A DNA stretch of 25,910 nt from Saccoglossus kowalevskii (Eukaryota > Hemichordata > Enteropneusta > Harrimaniidae): positions 405,235 through 431,144 of the forward strand of contig NW_003107588.1 of NCBI RefSeq assembly GCF_000003605.2, written 5' to 3'. The notes under the pieces are model-generated. The model did no database searches and was not told the DNA's origin. It worked only from the letters and a program-made list of their open reading frames with translations. This document shows positions 21,137-25,910 of the stretch, in pieces. The first letter of the stretch is position 1. Each line of letters begins with the position of its first letter. Both the position numbers and the translations under genes were made by a program.

Positions 21137-21904
21137 ATCTGACTCTAACGAACACGTTGATTATTCTGACTATGTGCAAGCACTTCATGACAGGTTACAG
21201 CTGGCATATAGCAATGCCTAGGCTCACGCAGATAAAGCCAGGTAGAGACAGGAGAAACATTATGAATGTAAGACCCAGCCAGACCAACTACTTTCAGGTG
21301 ACAGATAAACTGGTAAACACAAAATAGGTGATCGTAGAGAAAACATCCCCTATGTTTCGTTAAGAAACAACCTGATCTGTCTGTCTATGTCATCAAATCA
21401 GAGGGTAGTGGCAAAGAACGAACAGTCCACCGCAATTTACTCAAACCTTGCTCATTCCTACCGATCAGCACAGACATTACCTACCAATTCATCCATCACC
21501 ACTCCAGAGGATGTAAGCATGTCAGCCAACAACTCTGATACAGAAGGAGATGTAGTGGAAGTCAGTGTTAGTCCTGCGCTTGTAGCCTCACCACTAGTGG
21601 AACATCGCAACAATGACACCCTTCTAATACAAGACCCAGTTTCACATAATGCTTCACTTAATAGCCCTATACCATCACCTTTAAATACACAAACCTCAAC
21701 ACGTGCACAGGAATCTTCCAGAACCAATCATACTTCAATGCCAAAACCAGAAATATCAAATCCCCGAGAGCATAATACTCAGATCTGCCTAGACAGTAAT
21801 GTAAACATAAACGTAAATTGTAGTTTTGATGTGCCAGAAAGACCTACCACATGTCATGGATACCCTCAGAGACAGCGAAACCCCCTCCCACCAAGATTAG
21901 GATA
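21137..21904 (+). pseudogene. C-terminal tail of gypsy Pol
   Basis: At ~21410-21451 one frame reads GKERTVHRNLLKPC, a block typical of the end of gypsy integrases. The long frame 21387-21904 is out of register with that block at first. It continues as a Ser/Thr/Pro/Asn-rich tail ending YPQRQRNPLPPRLG, the arginine/proline-rich end common in this group. A frameshift therefore lies near 21450. Several stops precede it (for example after YSNA near 21218). Confidence 0.7.
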
Positions 21905-22094
21905 ATATATTATGTCTCTTGTAACTGGAGTTGTAGGAAAAAGTAATAATCTTGTATTAATCCTGTTATTGAAGTTTAGATTTTGAGTACCCTATTCTGT
22001 TAAATTTTCCAATTACACAGTGAGCGTACTACTGTAATTTTTGTAGTTGTTGTTAGTTAGATCGTTAAAGCAAACACTGAGGACATCGTTTTTT

Positions 22095-22106
22095 AAACAG
22101 GAAGAG
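22095..22106 (+). other. Polypurine tract of the retroelement
   Basis: AAACAGGAAGAG lies directly before the TGTGTGA that starts the 3' LTR. This is where plus-strand DNA synthesis would be primed. Confidence 0.65.
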
Positions 22107-22849
22107 TGTGTGACCATAAACCTTTCTTTTTTTATTATTTCTTATTTATTCCTTTTATTTATTTATGTTACAATCTTGCCTTTTTTAAACAAAATTTAAT
22201 GTATGTTGACCCTTTACAAAGTATCTGACTCAATGCATTTGATATGAGCAGATATTAGGGGAAGCGCCCTCTAGTGGTGAACCCTGTACAGGTGTCATCG
22301 CACACTGTACAACTTTGCCATTCATTGCCGTATCTGATCAATCTGTTACTGCCAGAGTTTAGAGAACATTTTGAGGATCAGATGTCTCAAATTTTTACAG
22401 TTATTTACATTTGTTGATCGATGTTTTTATAAGATTTGTATTCCAATGTATAACGTACTGTTGTCCCTGACAACCAAAATTGTCACAGATTTATTTAGAC
22501 ATTTTCGGACGTTGTTGTCAGTGATCAGCTGGCCTATTGATGCCAGAAATACATTGGGGTGCATGCTGTGTATTCTGAAACTATAATTTTGAGAAAAGTT
22601 TGTGACTATTCGATATATGCATATTTGCAGTGCATATTGCCAACAACCTGTCAAGTGAGAATTCTTTATTAATGTATGTTACCGTATTTTTATTTTTGAT
22701 CCCAATATGGCGTCATTCTATGCAGGAATTGCCATTGGTGCTGTTACAAGTCAATAAAGACCGTCCAATACCTCCAGAACACTTGAAGCATGTCTCCGTT
22801 ATTTATTTATTTTATCATGTGATCACAGAAATCTACGAAAAATCACACA
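22107..22849 (+). repeat. 3' LTR of the gypsy element (743 bp)
   Basis: It begins TGTGTGA (22107-22113) and ends TCACACA (22843-22849), a perfect 7 bp inverted pair with the standard TG...CA ends. It starts immediately after the polypurine tract. AATAAA at 22753-22758 would be the polyadenylation signal, leaving a short R/U5 of about 90 bases. Open frames at 22371-22586 and 22630-22956 lie in or across it and are not genes. No 5' partner is present in the window, so the ends were not confirmed by comparison. Confidence 0.65.
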
Positions 22850-23754
22850 ATGCAGGCACGTCCCGAAATCTGGGTCACATGTGGCTAAGACGAAGGACAT
22901 ACGAAAGTACTATTATGCTTGTCTCCTGCACGTTCAAGTATCCAACGTTCCGATGAAATAAACTAATTAATTTCAGCAATAATTTCTAGTACTGCCTGCC
23001 AAATTGCGTATTATTAGTTGTCATCAGACATATCCCTGTACAGAATGTCCGAAACAATATTCGAATTAGTTGGGGTGAATATGAATTGAATATCTATATG
23101 ATCTTTTGAAAAATCAGTTGAACAGTTCACCACCACGACTGTGGTGAATTTGCAAGTTATCAACAAAGTCGGACATGTGCAAAGTTTGCTTCGTCATGGA
23201 AAAAATTGAAAGATATACAAAAATCCGTGTCGGGGAACCCTTGACGATGTTTGCATGGAAAATCCCATCTTAATTAGCTATACGAGAAAGTTCGTTTTTT
23301 GCGTATGGTTAGATTTCGACAACTCCAGAATCAATATGCGCCTGTTCATATACTCTGTTACAAACACTTGGGTAGCTGGATCCCGATTAATCCATACATA
23401 TAATTCGGTACAAATTTCGAAAACGTAAGTTGGTAATAGTTGAAAATGATACATCATCCACGTGAATCTGCCCATATTAGATCGAAGGAGTCTTTGTTTT
23501 CAACAGCTGTATATATCTAATTTCACCATCGCTATGATTCCTTGATGAACCAAGAACTTTGTTCCTCATTTGCACGTCATCATGTTTACAATATCGAATT
23601 TAATTTAAAATGGCAAATTTCTCGATATTTTAGCGAGTACTCCACGGAGTATATAGCGTGTTTTCACATTATCATAAACCTCATCGAGTTAACGAATAAT
23701 AAGCTCCCGTAATCGATACTCATCGCTTTCCAACGTGTGTTAAGCCACTATTTT
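22850..23754. other. Unique stretch between LTR and satellite, nothing firm
   Basis: There is no recognisable gene. A minus-strand frame at 23278-23475 (65 codons) has a mixed amino-acid composition but no domain, and a stop lies only about a dozen codons upstream of its ATG, so I leave it uncalled. Confidence 0.4.
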
Positions 23755-23781
23755 TGTATTTGCCACTGTTTTGGTACCGTG
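23755..23781 (-). repeat. Inverted, diverged satellite monomer fragment
   Basis: The 27 bases here match the reverse complement of a satellite monomer (the CAAATATA variant) at 22 of 27 positions, including TTTTGGTACC at 23769-23778. The main array a few dozen bases to the right is in the opposite orientation. Confidence 0.6.
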
Positions 23782-23804
23782 TCAATAATGAGCGGCCTAT
23801 GAGG

Positions 23805-25910
23805 TGGTAGGGATGGGGATGGTATAGGGATGGTACCAAAATAGTAGCACATATAATTTAGTTGTCGGGACTGTTATACTTCACTATAGGTATGGTACCA
23901 AAATAGTAGCACATATAATTTAGTTGTCAGGAACTGCCATACTTCACTATGGGGATGGTACCAAAATAGTAGCCCATATCATTTAGTTGGCAGGACTGCT
24001 ATATTTTAGTATAGGGATGGTACCAAAATAGTAGCACATATAATTTAGTTGTCGGGAACTGTTATACTTCACTATAGTGATGGTACCAAATAGTAGCAAA
24101 TATAACTTATTTGTCCGAAACTGCCATACTTCACTATAGGGATTGTACCAAAATAGTAGCACATATAATTTAGTTGTCGGGAACTGCTATACTTCACTAT
24201 AGGGATGGTACCAAAATAGTAGCACATATATTTTACTTGTCGGGACTGTTATACTTCACTATAGGGATGGTACCAAAATAGTAGTACATATAATTTAATT
24301 GGCGGGAACTGCTATACTTTAATATAGTGATGGTACCAAAATAGTAGCAAATATAATTTAGTTGTCGGGAACTGCTATACTTCACTATCGGGATGGTACC
24401 AAAATAGTAGCACATATAATTTAGTTGTCGGTCCTGTTATACTTCACTATAGGTATGGTACCAAAATAGTAGCACAAATAATTTAGTTGTCCGGAACTGC
24501 CATACTTCACTATAGGGATGGTATCAAAATAGTGGCACATATAATTTTGTTGTCGGGACTGTTATACTTCACTATAGTGATGGTACCAAAATAGTAGCAC
24601 ATATAATTTTGTTTTCGGGACCTGTTATATTTCACTATAGGAATGGTACCAAAATAGTAGCACATATAATTTTGTTGTCGGGGATTGGTATACTTCACAA
24701 TAGGGATGGTACCAAAATAGTAGCAAATATAACTTAGTTGTCCGGAACTGTTATACTTCACTATAGGGGTGGTACCAAAATAGTGGCACATATAATTTTG
24801 TTGGCGGGGATTGGTATACTTCACTATAGGGATGGTAACAAAATAGTAGCAAATATAACTTAGTTGTCCGGAACTGCCATACTTCGCTATAGGGATGGTA
24901 TCAAAATAGTGGCGCATATAATTTTGTTGTCGGGACTGTTATACTTCGCTATAGTGATGGTACCAAAATAGTAGCACATATAATTTAGTTGTCGGGAACT
25001 GCCATACTTCACTATAGGGATGGTACCAAAATAGTAGCACATATAATTTAGTTGTCGGGAACTGCCATACTTCACTATAGTGATGGTACCAAAATAGTAG
25101 CAAATATAACTTAGTTGTCCGGAACTGCCATACTTCACTATAGGGATGGTACCAAAATAGTAGCACATATAATTTAGTTGTCAGGAACTGCCATACTTCA
25201 CTATAGGGATGGCACCAAAATAGTAGCACATATAATTTAGTTGTTGGGAACTGCTATACTTCACTATAGGGATGGTACCAAAATAGTAGCACATATAATT
25301 TAGTTGTCGGGAACTGCCATACTTCACTATAAAGATGGTACCAAAATAGTAGCACATATAATTTAGTTGTCGGGAACTGCCATACTTCACTATAGTGATG
25401 GTACCAAAATAGTAGCAAATATAACTTAGTTGTCCGGAACTGCCATACTTCACATAGGGATGACCAAAATAGTAGCACATATATTTTACTTGTCGGGACT
25501 GTTATACTTCACTATAGGGATGGTACCAAAATAGTAGCACATATAATTTTTGTTGGCGGGGATTGGTATACTTCACAATAGAGATGGTAACAAAATAGTA
25601 GCAAATATAACTTAGTTGTCCGGAACTGCCATACTTCGCTATAGGGATGGTATCAAAATAGTGGCGCATATAATTTTGTTGTCGGGACTGTTATACTTCA
25701 CTATAGTGATGGTACCAAAATAGTAGCACATATAATTTTGTTTTTGGGACCTGTTATACTTCACTATAGGGATGGTACCAAAATAGTAGCACATATAATT
25801 TTGTTGTCGGGGATTGGTATACTTCACAATAGGGATGGTACCAAAATAGTAGCAAATATAACATAGTTGTCCGGAACTGTTATACTTCACTATAGGGATG
25901 GTACCAAAAT
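23805..25910. repeat. Satellite array, 63 bp monomer, about 33 copies, open at window end
   Basis: The monomer contains GATGGTACCAAAATAGTAGC, then CACATATAATTTAGTTGTC, then GGGAACTGCCATACTTCACT and ATAG. Most copies are 63 bp and some are 62. Most carry a KpnI site (GGTACC). Recurrent variants (GTAGCAAATATAACTTAG, GTGGCGCATATAATTTTG, TCGGGGATTGGTATAC) recur in fixed order in larger blocks. Because 63 is a multiple of three, the minus strand contains long frames with a 21-residue period (MCYYFGTIPIVKYGSSRQLN and variants). These have no start or promoter context and break at every 62 bp copy, so I do not annotate them as genes. Confidence 0.95.

Larger units (their letters stand above)
19229..22849 (+). 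mobile_element. Decayed Ty3/gypsy LTR retrotransposon, 5' part missing
   Basis: Pol-like coding remains appear in the Ty3/gypsy order: aspartic protease, RT, RNase H, integrase, C-terminal tail, then polypurine tract and LTR. The RT-to-RNase H-to-integrase order distinguishes this from Copia types. Stops, frameshifts and at least two large internal deletions (most of RT; the middle of integrase) make it inactive. No gag, primer-binding site or 5' LTR is found, so the left boundary at 19229 is only the first recognisable coding sequence. Confidence 0.85.

Noticed and set aside
22371..22956. Open frames of 71 and 108 codons downstream of the retroelement
   Set aside because: They lie within or across the 3' LTR (22107-22849), have no recognisable domain and are best explained as chance frames in the LTR.
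23278..23475. Minus-strand 65-codon frame
   Set aside because: Composition is plausible for protein, but there is no domain, no splice context and a stop just upstream. Not enough to call a gene.
24233..25890. Long minus-strand frames in the satellite as a repeat-protein gene
   Set aside because: The 63 bp period automatically keeps frames open, 62 bp copies break them, and no promoter, start context or non-repeat flanking coding sequence is visible.
23805..25910. CRISPR array
   Set aside because: There are no unique spacers between repeats. Monomers are head-to-tail and nearly continuous, and the context is eukaryotic.

Overview
This window looks like AT-rich nuclear DNA from an invertebrate animal. 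The evidence is a spliced gene with GT-AG introns, a TATA/Inr-type promoter, long gene-poor stretches, a decayed Ty3/gypsy retroelement, a short inverted-repeat DNA transposon and a satellite array. There are no operons, Shine-Dalgarno sites or other bacterial signs. I cannot name the species; a lancelet, mollusc, hemichordate or similar marine animal would fit the style.

Layout. (1) 400-2411, + strand: a complete five-exon gene for a 184-residue secreted C-type lectin. Its reading frame is continuous across four introns. (2) About 2412-10650: mostly non-coding. It holds one unexplained open exon-like stretch (2646-2960), a degenerate ~320 bp direct repeat carrying an RFX X-box-like motif (7187-7900), a hairpin-rich patch (5800-5960) and a poly-T tract. 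(3) 10654-10711: a well-formed core promoter (CCAAT, TATA, Inr) heading a transcription unit whose coding content is unclear. (4) About 11930-17345: a segment present in three diverged tandem copies (A, B, C). Copy A keeps a 96-codon open frame, and B and C have stops there. Copies B and C also carry the left end of one inverted-repeat transposon family. The complete C insertion (16409-17300) can be compared with its empty site in copy B. The element left end in B runs straight into a 177-codon ATP-grasp-like open frame (14239-14772).

(5) About 19229-22849: remains of a Ty3/gypsy element with protease, RT tail, RNase H, integrase and C-terminal tail in that order. It is broken by stops, frameshifts and deletions and ends in a 3' LTR (22107-22849). 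No 5' LTR or gag was found. (6) About 23805 to the window end: a satellite with a 63 bp monomer containing a KpnI site. Larger blocks of it are duplicated, and a short inverted monomer fragment lies at its left edge. Because 63 is divisible by three, the minus strand shows long 21-residue-periodic open frames that I regard as by-products.

The lectin is the only gene I would call intact. The most interesting zone is 10650-17345, where a promoter, tandem duplication, transposon insertions and an ATP-grasp fragment lie together. It may be a decaying or newly assembled gene.
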